Source: Callaeas wilsoni (lineage: Eukaryota; Chordata; Aves; Passeriformes; Callaeidae). Taken from it: a stretch of DNA of 64,000 bases. Positions 46,992 to 57,765 of the stretch are shown here, piece by piece. The first letter of the stretch is position 1. Every line of letters begins with the position of its first letter. Under the pieces are notes generated by a model that was not told the origin of the DNA, did not search any database, and saw only the letters and a list, made by a program, of their open reading frames with translations. Position numbers and translations under genes: made by a program. Location: assembly GCA_013398955.1 (NCBI GenBank), contig VWPU01012590.1, positions 42,314-106,313 on the forward strand, read 5' to 3'.

Positions 46992-49900
46992 CTCTTCTCA
47001 TTGTAAGGACAGCTAGACATTCTCTGAAGCTGCCTGGTGTTTTAACATCAACTGTTTTACAGACATTGGTTTCCAGCTGCTGTTGTTGTGCACAATCACT
47101 TGGAGACTGCATGAAACGCTGGTCTCTTCTCCAGAGTATACATTCAGTGATGCTGTTCTTCCTTTCTGTAGCTTGTTAATTAGTTTTCCCTCATACCACA
47201 TCCTGTTCAGAGACACTTGGAAGCAGAGCTTGACATTGCTTTGTTTTGTTTTCTTTGCTTTTATTTTCCCCCTGTCCAAATGCAAAGTCAGTACAGCAAC
47301 CAGCTTCAGCTAGCTGCTCCAAGTACTTCAAGATACAGTTCTTTAAGACAGCAAAAAGTAGTTTCTTGGAGGCAGATGAGACTTTCCTAAGGAATTCATG
47401 TCTTAATTATCACTTTGTTCTGTGAAAGTTTTAAAATACTTCCACTTCAGTTCTCACTGCCAGCCCAATATGCAAGTGAACAAAATTCACTCATTGGCTG
47501 TGGATGCTCATGTTCCCGTGGAAGTATGGAGTGTATGCTTTCTTTCTGTGCTGTAAAGTGTCACCTGGCTCTACTGGTGATGATTTTAGCTGGCCCAGGG
47601 GCTCTGCACAGGAATATAAATACTCTAATGCGGGAAGCTGGCTGCTCTAAACTGTAGGTGTAGCTCAATGCCTAAAAGTAAATCTGAGAGATAGTATGAC
47701 TCTGAGTTAAGATTTCAGAATTGGGCTCCCAAGTAGTAGTTGAACACAATTAAAATTTTGTCTTGGGGGTAGTCTGTGCTGTTCAGGACAAATGGAAAGC
47801 AGAATCTGGGCTTATTTAGTAATATGATGTGAATCCTTCTCTGACAGAATTCCTCTGAAAGTAGAGGGGAACATGCTAAACCTTTTCCAGAGATATCTAC
47901 TAGCCTTAGTCTCTCAGGTACGGTTCAGCCCTTGTCTTTGGTTTCTACTCCTCTGCTTAGTATTGCCTCCCAAAGCACGCATGAGTAGGAGTGCACGAAA
48001 ATGCGAGCTGAATGGCAAACCAAGGAAAAGACTTGTTTCATATGCTTTGACTGTTGTTTTTATTTGCCTTTCATTTTCCTGGGGAAATGGGCCCTATATT
48101 TAGAAAGAAATAAGAATAAGTGTCTGAGAAAGTTCTCTTGCCTCCTTTTGTCCCTTACCAACAGAAGCAGGATGGAATCTGTGCTGTGGCCTGGCTCCAG
48201 TCCATGGTAACAAAGCAAAGCCTTGGGTGGCAAGCCAAGACAGCCTATGCTAGAAGCAACACGAAGGGCAAAAGCCCACATGCTCTCATGGATGTCTTTG
48301 CATCCATTTTTGCTGCACAGTTGTGACACTTTGGCGTGAACATCTCTGACCACTCTTACAGTTCCTCTGATTATGAGAAGGAACCTGACAGAAGGCGGGG
48401 TGTAGTTTGGCTCCCAGGGTAAACCTGCCACACAGGGAAGAGGAGTGGCAAGAACCTACTGCCAGAGGCAATGGCTCAGACCCTGCAGTTCTAGGGATGT
48501 TTTCTCCCAGTCCCAGTGCTGAAAAGCTGCTTTCCAATGCCCTGATGGTCACGAATGTCTGGACACAGTTCCTCTTCCTCCTGGCACTCAGCCTCTCATC
48601 TACACCCCTCTGTTGGTCACACCTTGGGGAGAAGCATCACTTCCTTTTGGATGTAGAGACACACCCTGACTCGCAGCTGGGTACCAGGTGCAGCTGGAAG
48701 CTCAGCTGGAAGAAGTTTGGGCACTGCATTTCTGCTTGTAATTTCATAGAAAGTGAAATCTGCTGTAGGCTTGATGAGGCTTGAAGTCAGGCTGTGAAAG
48801 TGCAGGGCACTTTGAAATTGTTAAAGGAATCTGACTTTCTTAAATATGTAACATTTCATTACTTATATTGGTCTTGCTGTCATTTTGGGGTTTTTTGCTG
48901 AAATTAAATCTCAAGAGAAAACCAGACCTCATGGGTAAAACTTCATTAGTGCTGTTCTCTCAGTTAGCTTCTAGCCTATTCATCTTTCCTATGCTTAAGT
49001 CATTTGTATGAAGGTCACATTTCTACAGCTCTTTTTTCTTTATTGTGTTTTCATGTTGGCTAATAGCTTATGCTATTGTCTTTCTTGAGAGTGTCCAAAA
49101 AAGTAGGAACTGAAGTAAATATTTTTGAGCTCTCTCCCTGGAACATCATCGAAGTACACATTCTTTCTTAAGAGCTTCTTCGTTTGGGTAATGGGACCTT
49201 GGGACCTTCCCCATGGAAGTGCAGTCATTTAGTTCCTAGGGTTTGTCACTTGCCAATTCCTTGCATAGCATGAGAGATGCTTTTTGCTTGCAATGAGGAG
49301 CAGTTATGAATAGATCTGCCTTCTCCCTCCTGCAAGCTACACCCTTTCTATCCCTAGAGGCAGGCAGTGTGCCCTTACACAGTTCAGTAGCAGATCGCTC
49401 ACCTTGTCCCTTCTCCAACAGGATTTTAGTGATTCAGACATTAGCAATACCTGCACAGCAGAGAGATTGGGCAGAATGGGCATCTTACACAAGCTTAAAT
49501 CAGGAGAGTTTGTGAGGTCTGATATCCTTGTATGCTTATGTAGGAACATCAGCATTTCCTATCTCAGCACACAGCATGGAAATTTGTCAGCTGATTTTTC
49601 TCTCTCAGAGTTGAGGAAAGGGGAAATCGTCCCTTGTTTGTTGCACAGCACATCTACCCTGCTACCTTGGATCTTATTAATAAAGTTTAATTCTGATTCC
49701 AACAGGCTTTCACTTACATGCTGTTTTTTAGTGTCATAGAATGTATTTCTTCAGTTATCCCAATCTAATGATAAGCATTAAGATAGAGGACTTCTGCTAA
49801 TCTGAGTTTTCTGTTAAAAATTGAGAAGACATTGATTCCAATATGAGAGTATAATTGGATGTGGAAACAGCATACAGCCTCTGTGGGGCTACATGCTATG

Positions 49901-52499
49901 CAGGCAGCTGGCACAAAAGTGAAGGGTGAAAATGTCTTCTCTGGTGCTCTGCAGGTGTCTGGCACAAAAGAATAAGGAAATCAAAACTTTTCTCATGATG
50001 TCTCTAACATGACTGAGAAACAGAGTCCTGTTAGGCTCCCTGGTTAAATGCTGCACCACCACTGTACTGTGTTGCTGTACTATCTCTTCACTCCTGTTTC
50101 TTTCAGGAGGACACAGATGAATGGCTGGGCCAAAGGACTTCCATATCAGTGAGAAGAATTGGTGTGCCATGTACTGCTTTCATTCATTTTCTTCCAAGAG
50201 CTGATTCATCTTAGCATTGCATCTCTACTTCTTTCAGTGTAGCAGAGAAGTAGGCCCAGACTTGCTCTTGTTAATGGGTAGCTGGCAGCTGGTGTCAAAT
50301 CTTCTTTAGTGAGTGAAGTATCTAAACCGAAACATAAACCAACAAAATTGGTGCTTGACTCTTTGCCTGCTAATAAATGAGAGAGGTTCAGAAGTTCAAC
50401 AACTATCATCTGGCTAGGAAAATTCCGTATATTGAAAGCAATTAAGCTGTGCTGATTGCTCACTTCTTTTCAGCCACATGTGGTTCTCAGACAAAGGTAC
50501 TGTAGACAAATCCCTCCTGGTGCAGCTCTTGCCTGTTTTCATGCTTTGCTGTCTAGCCACAAACTCCCAGCCCTAGCTGAGAAGAGATATAATGAAATTC
50601 AATGTAAAATAAAATTTTCTGATTGTTCAAAGGCACCCATTTAAATTACATTGAAGTTCTTGAATTTGCGTTTCTGATAGCAGGTACAGAATCAGCTGTC
50701 ACCTGTTCATGTGTATGGAAAGCTTATGCTTATGTGCTAGCTGTCAGCACTTTAGTTCTGTTTGGTTTTAGCATCTAAAACCGGCTCACAGTTAAAAACT
50801 GGTCTGGCTGAGTAAACTCAGTCTGTTGTAGTGCATCTACAAGGTGAGCTTTGCTAACAGACCAAGTTTTAAATTATTTGGTGGGGTGTGCAGTAGGAAC
50901 ACAGCTAGTGGTCTTCCCAAAACCTGCTTTTGGATCTTATTAGAGATGTCATGAGCCCTAAAGCTGGAGGACTGTTTCACACACTACAGCTTCTAGTGTT
51001 CTTACGTGTTCACTACTACTCGAGATTGACCAGTGTGTGACACAGCTCTCAAAACCACTGAACAGACAGCAGAGTGTTGGGTTGGTCTCAGACATATGAA
51101 TATCACTATCAAAATGGTGCCAGCCAGATTACTTGAATTCTGTAGAAAATTTTTTCAGCTCTGTAAATTACACATCTACTTAAAAAAAAATTAGTGGTTT
51201 CAATGACTCAATTTAACAGATTCAAATCTCTGTATTACGGTAGTCACATCAGCTACGGATTTACATGTCAGAATTCGTTATGGTAAAATTTGGCAGGCTG
51301 AGTTGTCTACTTACTCCTGATATTCTGATAAACACCACAACATATTTCTTGTGCCGCTGAAACCCGCAAATGCTAATGATGTTTGTAGAGAATGTAAGAT
51401 AAGTTATCTCAGGTGCCAGAATTGCTCCTTGTACTGATCACTCCAGAGTGATGAGTCTGTGTGGTTTCGTTTTGCAGAAGAGGCTGTCTTGGAAAAGGTG
51501 AATAAAAGACTTCTGTAAAAAAACCTTCTGAGATAAAATAATTCTTAATATTTTCAATCCTCTGAAGCATTTTGTTTTACAGAAGAAAATTAAAATAGCT
51601 AGTGACACTTTAAATGCTGCCATTCAATGGAATGGAAAAATAACAAATAGTAGAGTATTAAATATTAGTGTTATGGCGTATCGAGATTATATTTTTTAAT
51701 TTTCAAAACCTTAAAACTTTTATGTTGCTGAACATCTTTTATTAACTTTAACTGAATAAAATATGAAATTTACTTCAGTTGCATAAATAACTCTGGAGAT
51801 GAAATAATCAAATCAGGACCCAAGGCAATTATCTTTGATCAGGTTAGAGTATATGTGACACAGATGGCTGATATTAAAGCAAAATTCAGTTCATCACTAG
51901 TTATACTAAAAAATGCATAAAAGGAAACAACTGACTTCTGATCTTCCTTCACGGCATTCACCTGGGCTATGATTCAGACATTTATTTATTTTGATACATT
52001 TACTGTTAACCTGTGCTCTGGTGGTATTCTAGGAATCAGTCTGCAGATGGGCCCATGATTATTAATTTATGCAAAAACTTTCTGGTAAGGTAGCTTAACT
52101 GAGCAAGCAATGGAAGCCTAGGACAGCCTGGTTAATAAGTACAGATAGTATAAGAGTATCTTCCTGAGGCCATGCTTCCCTAGTCTCCTTATTATTTTGA
52201 GTAAGTTGCAGGAATGAGTGTTGTGCTTTGCTTTTGATATCTGTTGGAAGTGCTGGCCAGCTGTCTAGTGGAGGTTAAAAACTGCTGCTATTACCTTGGA
52301 ATGCAAAGTGAAAAGCTCTCTTTGAAAGTTAAATCCAATGTAAAGCCAATGAAGTACTTCTAGTTGCCTGCATTTTGAAACAAGACTCCATTTAAGATAT
52401 GACTAGTTATAAGAAATTTGCCTGGAAGTGAGACACTTTCCTTGATCCTCATGCTTGGACCTTGTTTCTGGCCTGTTCACATCCCTCTGTCTGTGATTC
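46992..52499. other. Unassigned noncoding DNA
   Basis: Five and a half kilobases without a firm gene or recognised transposon. A 48-base minus-strand exon candidate sits at 49403-49450 (findings). Several 60-125 codon frames (for example 48407-48784 on +) show no domain. Confidence 0.45.
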
Positions 52500-53007
52500 T
52501 ATGATGTCATACATACTGTAGCATACAATACAAGTAATACAAATCAAGCAATACAAACTATAGAATACAACATGCACAATATCTAAAATATAATGCCTAG
52601 AGTACAATCCTAAAATATAATAAGTATATATATAAAAAGAAAAAAGAACTATACACAGTATGATACATAACAGCCCCCCAGAGTGAACAATAAACACCGT
52701 GGAATGGATAAAGTGATACATTATACAACAGAATGGATACTGTTATATACCACGAAACACAACATACAGTACAATACATATGATACTGAACAATATAACA
52801 AGTACAAGGCCTCCCCACACATAGAATGCACAGTAAGATGTTCAATACAACCAAAAGCATAACACAATACAAAAGACAATAAAAAAATATAGAACACAAT
52901 GCATTAAAAGATATAGAACACAATGCAATATGTATGATATCAACAACAAAAATGATACCAACAATGCATGCAGTATGTACTTGACAATAAATACCATATA
53001 ATACTAA
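52500..53007 (+). repeat. Degenerate CAATA/ACAAT-rich tract, left part
   Basis: Dense recurrence of ACAATACA, ATACAA, GCAATAC and ACAATGCA, mostly five or ten bases apart, with local perfect duplications. One example is 'tatagaacacaatgca', which occurs twice about 24 bases apart near 52890-52930. The composition changes abruptly from the preceding sequence. It reads as an old pentamer-derived satellite. The minus-strand translation is a spurious Tyr/Cys/Leu/Ile-rich hydrophobic frame. A CR1 copy interrupts the tract at its right end. Confidence 0.75.
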
Positions 53008-53767
53008 ATTTAACAAGACCAAGTGCAGGGTGCTGTACCTCAGTTGGGGCAACCTCTGTCATCAGCACAGGCTGGAGATGAACACATCAAGAGCAGCCCT
53101 GTGGTGCTGGTGGGTGAGAGGCTGGACATGACCCAGCCACGGGCACTCACAGCCCAGAAAGCCAAACGTATCCTGGGCTGCATCCAAAGCAGCGTGGGCA
53201 GCAGGGCCAGGGAGGGGATTCTACCCCTCTGCGCTGCTCTGGTGAGACTCCACCTGGAACACTGCATCCAGCTCTGGGGTCCAGCACAGGAAGGACATGG
53301 ACCTGTTGGAGCAAGTCCAGGGGAAAACCACTACTTTGATTAGAGAGATGGAGCACCTCTCCTGTGAGGAAAGGTTGACGAACTGAGATTTCTCAGCCTG
53401 GAAAGGAGAAGGATTTGGTGTGACCTAAGTGCAGCCTTCCAGTACCTAAAGGGAGCCTACAAGAAGACAGAGAGGGACTTTTTTCAAGGGCATGAAGTAA
53501 TAGCATGAGGTGGAATAGCTTTAAAATGAGAGTCAGTTTGCAGCAGATATTAGGAAGAAATTCTTTACTCTGAGGGTGGAGAGGCACTGGCAGAAGTTGC
53601 CCAGAGGACCTGTGGATGTCCCATTCTTCGGAGTGTTCAAGGCTGAGTTAGATGGGGCTTTGATCAACCTGGCCTAGTGAAAGCTGTCCATGTCCATGGC
53701 AGGGGGTTTGGAAATAGATGCTCTTTAAGGTCCCTTCCAACTCAAACCATCCTATGATTTTATGATA
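53008..53767 (+). mobile_element. CR1 LINE, 5'-truncated, plus orientation
   Basis: It starts within ORF2 ('aacaagaccaagtgcagggt') and proceeds through the ORF2 C-terminus. It ends with 'cttccaactcaaaccatcct' followed by ATGATTTTATGATA, the characteristic CR1 3' end with short ATGATT-type repeats. It is the only plus-oriented CR1 in the window. It is inserted into the CAATA-rich tract, which resumes at 53768, so the insertion is younger than the tract. Confidence 0.92.
53023..53343 (+). pseudogene. CR1 ORF2 C-terminal fragment
   Basis: A 106-codon open frame whose middle reads 'AQKAKRILGCIQSSVGSRAR' and then 'LVRLHLEHCIQLWGP'. These are the conserved CR1 ORF2 blocks AQKAN.ILGCI..SV.SR.RE and LVRPHLEYC.QLW.P. 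The first 20 or so codons and the tail after the block are out of family. Frame shifts and 5' truncation make it nonfunctional. Confidence 0.85.
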
Positions 53768-54560
53768 CTCTACCACACAGAAAATGCTAGACTTTACAGT
53801 ACTGAATACAAGGCATTCCAAAACACAGTACTTTACAAATCGCATAACTGGAACACTTTCCATACACACACACACACACCATGGGAAGGTTTTTACTGGA
53901 GGTGACAGGGGCAGATGGTGATAAACACCAGCAATGTGCCATTGCATGGATCTGAAACAGCAGCAGGGTCGTCTGTGCTCAGCAGTGATGCTTCCCAAGA
54001 GGTGCTGTGTGTGTGACCCCGCTGTGTGTGATGTTGCAGGGTGCCAGAGCTGTGATGGGGGGTGCGCTCCAATGCAAAGCATTGAACAACAAAGTACAAT
54101 ACTAAACCAATTACAGTACAGTATAAGCCATATAATAAATAAAATGCATAAAATAGAGTGAGAAAAACAATACAACAAATGCTATATGACACTGTATTAC
54201 AGTGCACAATGCAAAAGGATCTACAATGCAACCCTATATGCAAAATACAAAATAAAAAGCACAATGCAAAATATAACACGTAAAAATACAGTACGTTCAA
54301 TACAACAGGCAAAATAAAATGCGGTGTGAAAAAAAATCCCAATACAACACAACACATCACAATGCATCCATAAGCCACATACAGTGCAGTAGACACTGTG
54401 CAATGTGATATGAACAATACCATACAACACATCCAACACGCAGCACAGTACAAAATAGATGACAAATTGAGACAACATACATTACAATACCAAAGAAGCT
54501 GTTGCACAAAATACAATACTAAACACTGTAGAATACATACAGTTCAACAGAATATGTGCC
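53768..54560 (+). repeat. Degenerate CAATA/ACAAT-rich tract, middle part
   Basis: It continues the same motif vocabulary as 52500-53007 (ACAATAC, ACAATGCA, ATACAACA, CAGTACA), most densely at 54080-54545. It is interrupted by an (AC)n run at 53864-53878 and a GC-richer insert at about 53880-54070 that is not part of the repeat. The 207-codon minus-strand frame through it is a low-complexity artefact. Confidence 0.7.
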
Positions 54561-54599
54561 TGAGCTTGATCAAAAGTTAAAGGGCATTGTGAAGGGCAT

Positions 54600-55035
54600 T
54601 GTTCAAGTGGCTCTTTTTAAGGTACTCTCAGGCATAGGGTATCAACCACTTCTCGAGGATGTCTGTTCCAGTGTTTGACCTTACCCTCTTGGTAAGGATG
54701 TGCTTCCAAATGTCACAGGCCAGTTCCTCACCTAAGATAACGTGCATCTGATCATCTCACAGATGGACAACTTATCCAGAAGGGTGCTGGAGTGAACAGT
54801 ATCAAAGGAATTACAAAAATCCAGAAATGCCATGTCCACCCTTGTCCCTTCACCCACCAGGCAGATGGCCTTATCCCAGATTAGTGAGACAGGGCTTTTC
54901 CTTTGTCAACTCATGCTAACTGTGCCTGATTATTGCATTTCCTGTCTGTCAGAAGCATGCAGTACAATCTTTGTAAGTTTTCCAGGCACTGAGGTTAGAC
55001 TAACTGATCTGTACTTTCCTGAGTCTTCCCAGTAA
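54600..55035 (-). mobile_element. CR1 LINE, internally deleted, minus orientation
   Basis: The first 120 bases ('gatgtctgttccagtgtttg' and on) are the antisense of the ORF2 C-terminal region. Then, from about 54740, the sequence jumps to the RT thumb/palm region. That part carries 'agtgaacagtatcaaaggaa', 'gtcaactcatgctaactgtg' and 'ccaggcactgaggttagact', which in intact CR1 lie more than 1 kb upstream. The copy is therefore deleted internally or is two adjoining insertions. It sits exactly where the CAATA tract changes strand. Confidence 0.82.
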
Positions 55036-55149
55036 CACAGTGTAGAAAGGGTTCAAAATTGTGTCAGGAGAGGTTCAGACTTGATATTGAGAACACTTCT
55101 TTTGCATTTCAGAATTTAGTATTTTCTTGACATTTTACCATCTTGTCAT

Positions 55150-55525
55150 CTCTTGTGTAGGATGTATTATTTGGAATTCTCGGTATTTGTGTTGCTTGGC
55201 ATCACAGTGTTCATAAGTATGTATTGTACGTATTGCACTGTACTGCATGGTGTGGGGTTTGTATTGCATCGCGCATATTGTGCGTTGCACTGCATCTTAT
55301 GTCATGGTATGTATGGTATGTATGAAATTGTGTTGTGTGTACGGCATTGTCTCTTACTTATTGGACTGCGAAGTGTTCTGTTTCGTGTGCAATGACTTGT
55401 GGAGTATATATTCCATGAGTATTGGCACAGTACCATCTTGGATGGTGTCGTATCGTAGGGAGTTGCATGTTTTGCACGTTACGCATGTATTGCATTGAAT
55501 TGTATTTGTGATATTGATATTGGCA
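55150..55525 (-). repeat. TATTG/GCATTG-rich tract: inverted right arm of the CAATA repeat
   Basis: On + the motifs are now TGTATTG, GCATTG, TATTGCA and GGTATGTA, the reverse complement of the vocabulary at 52500-54560. The repeat therefore lies in opposite orientation here. It retains several CpGs ('attgcatcgcgcatattgtg'), unlike the left arm. It ends near 55525 in ordinary sequence. Confidence 0.68.
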
Positions 55526-57617
55526 TTGCTATAGGTATTCAGCTGAACCTCTGTCTCTTGAATCGACCAAACCACTGGGTTACTTTTCCTCCCATACACC
55601 GGCACCCCAGAACTGCAATGATAAAACAAGACACAGGCTAATGCATACCCATCTGTTGTACTCCCCACCATTAACACTCAGCAAAGAAGAACAAGGCAGC
55701 ATATAGCTGTTTCAAATAATCACAGGCTGCTTTTATGCCCCACTGTAGTAAGTTCATCATCCTTTGTAGAGACTTCTGAATGCCATTAGTCCCATATTCA
55801 ATAGAATGAACTGATACCATGCTTCCCCCCATCCCCACCCTCTTTCTCCCCACCTCATAAATTTTGTGCTCTGCTCACTTTATTCTGTCTAGTATTTAAT
55901 TTTTATTTATACTATCTGGATTAGGCTGCCTACTGGAGACACTGATACAATGAGAACAAAGTTCTCTTTTATGCCAATGCTCTTTAATTTAATCTTCTCA
56001 GAACGTGGACTGTATAATAAAGGATAATGGGGAGACCATGTTCAGGAGTGTCTTAAAACAATTTTTGAAAGCTTTTTCCATTTCCTTGCACACGAATGAT
56101 AATAAAGTCCTAGAACAACAAGATTTCTGCCACATAAATCTTTCTATGGAATTACTGACACCAAAGAATAAAATGAAGGTGATAGAACTTGATTTAAGGC
56201 AGCTGTGACTTTCACAGACCATACACATTTCACATGTGATTTACAGCATATAGCTAGTATACAGATTTTTGAGACATCAGTGTTGTTTGATTTTTGTAGT
56301 GTGAGTGTGTGTTCAGCTCTTCATCACTATTCATTATATTTTTGAACTGCTGTGTTCCAGAACAGCTTTCAGTTTCTGGGACTTATTGATTATAAATAAT
56401 ATATGTGTAATGTTCTGGCTGTGCCTTTTTCTTTTTGAAAGCTGGATTTTAAAGGTGTGTAGTCAAAGCATTTTTCCCAGCTTCTTTTAAACTGTGTCTT
56501 GGGACTTGGAAGACCAACTTCTCACTTCAATTTTGCAAAACTTTAGTTGCTAAAAAAAATTCCAAAGGAAGTCTTGCTTGCAATTTATGGCTGCCTCTTA
56601 GTACCATTTATGAACACAATATGTAGTGCATTCCTCTATTAAGTCATGATTGTCTTTGTTGAAGCAATATTTGAAAACACCATGTGCTGATAAAGTGCAA
56701 GAAGTATTTTTAAAGCATGTCCGGGCTGGTGCATACCTGCCAAATTTCTAATCTGTGTTAAAACTCCATTAATGTTAAAATGAGAAAAGGAGATTTCAAT
56801 TAACTAGTGGATAAAATAACAGTATTTTGTGGTGATGCGGAAGTTCAACAACCTTGAGTGAAATTCCATGGCCTGAAGTCTTCATGAACAAAACGCAAAA
56901 GCCTCTATAAATTCTAGCTGACTGAAATATGTGTAGCTTGCTTCTTCCTTATGTGAAATCTGTCAGCTGTAAGCTGTGTTCACTCAAGCAGTCCTGCTTA
57001 CTTAGATTTATTAGTCCTTTCTATTAGTAATTTAACTAGCTAGTTAATCTTGGTTTAGGACTTCAGCAAGTGCAGAACTTGGCTGAGGAGAAAAGCATTT
57101 CTCAGAAAAGTATTGTTGCTATCCTTTCACTGTCGTGTAGTTGAAACTGAAGGCCACCAGTTTACAGAACACCTAAGGTTGTTAGAAACTGCTTGTGTTC
57201 AAAGGCAAATGGAATTCTTAAAATCAAACCCCCAATAATTTGCAAGGAAAAGTTTAAAAGTTGAATACAACTGTGCATAGGAGACTCCTTAGAGGAGGGC
57301 ACATGAACTGAGCATTTGTGAAATATGCAGTACATTTAGGCTCAGGACTAGGTTATACATATGATAGCACATCTTTAGTTGCCAGCTTTACGGAGGAAAC
57401 GTAACTAACGTATGTCTGCTGAGGAGAAATCTTCTGCCATTAGGGAATACAGCTGTCCTAGGTGGGGATTTTTTTCAAAGTAGTCAGCTGCTGATAGTTT
57501 AGGGGTGGTGACAAACATACTACAAAGAATTGCAGAGACTCATCAAGGGGATGAGGTTCCCTTGGATTTTTATGCAAGAGAGAGCTCTTACTTGCTGCCT
57601 GTCCTGGTTTCATAAAA
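55526..57617. other. Unassigned noncoding DNA
   Basis: No supported gene, and no repeat recognised apart from pyrimidine-rich patches near 55825-55850. Confidence 0.5.
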
Positions 57618-57765
57618 AGTCCCTTTCCAGCTTTCTTGTGGGCTCCTTAGGCACAAGAAAACTGCTATAAAGTCCTCTTGGAGCCTCCTGTCTCCAGGCT
57701 GAACAACCCCTGCTCTTGCAGCTTTTTTTCATAGGAGAGGTGCTCCAGCCCTGTCTTTGACATCC
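57618..57765 (-). mobile_element. Short CR1 internal fragment
   Basis: 'tttccagctttcttgtgggc', 'actgctataaagtcctcttg', 'ctccaggctgaacaacccct' and 'cataggagaggtgctccagc' are consecutive blocks of antisense CR1 ORF2. Both ends are truncated, which for CR1 implies later deletion of the 3' end. Confidence 0.85.

Noticed and set aside
46484..47179. Frames of up to 231 codons on both strands
   Set aside because: Most of their length is the N gap and TTTC/TTTTC repeat.
47013..47285. 90-codon minus-strand frame with an acceptor-like 'tctctgaacag'
   Set aside because: The pyrimidine tract is weak, no donor fits, and a second frame is equally open next to the simple repeat.
52597..53052. 151-codon hydrophobic minus-strand frame resembling a mitochondrial-type protein, considered as a NUMT
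   Set aside because: Low-complexity translation of the CAATA tract. No recognisable mitochondrial gene order or motif.
53893..54516. 207-codon minus-strand frame, Cys/Tyr/Leu-rich, looking like a membrane protein
   Set aside because: It is produced by the stop-poor CAATA/TATTG repeat read on the minus strand. The same style of peptide appears in all parts of the tract, in different frames.
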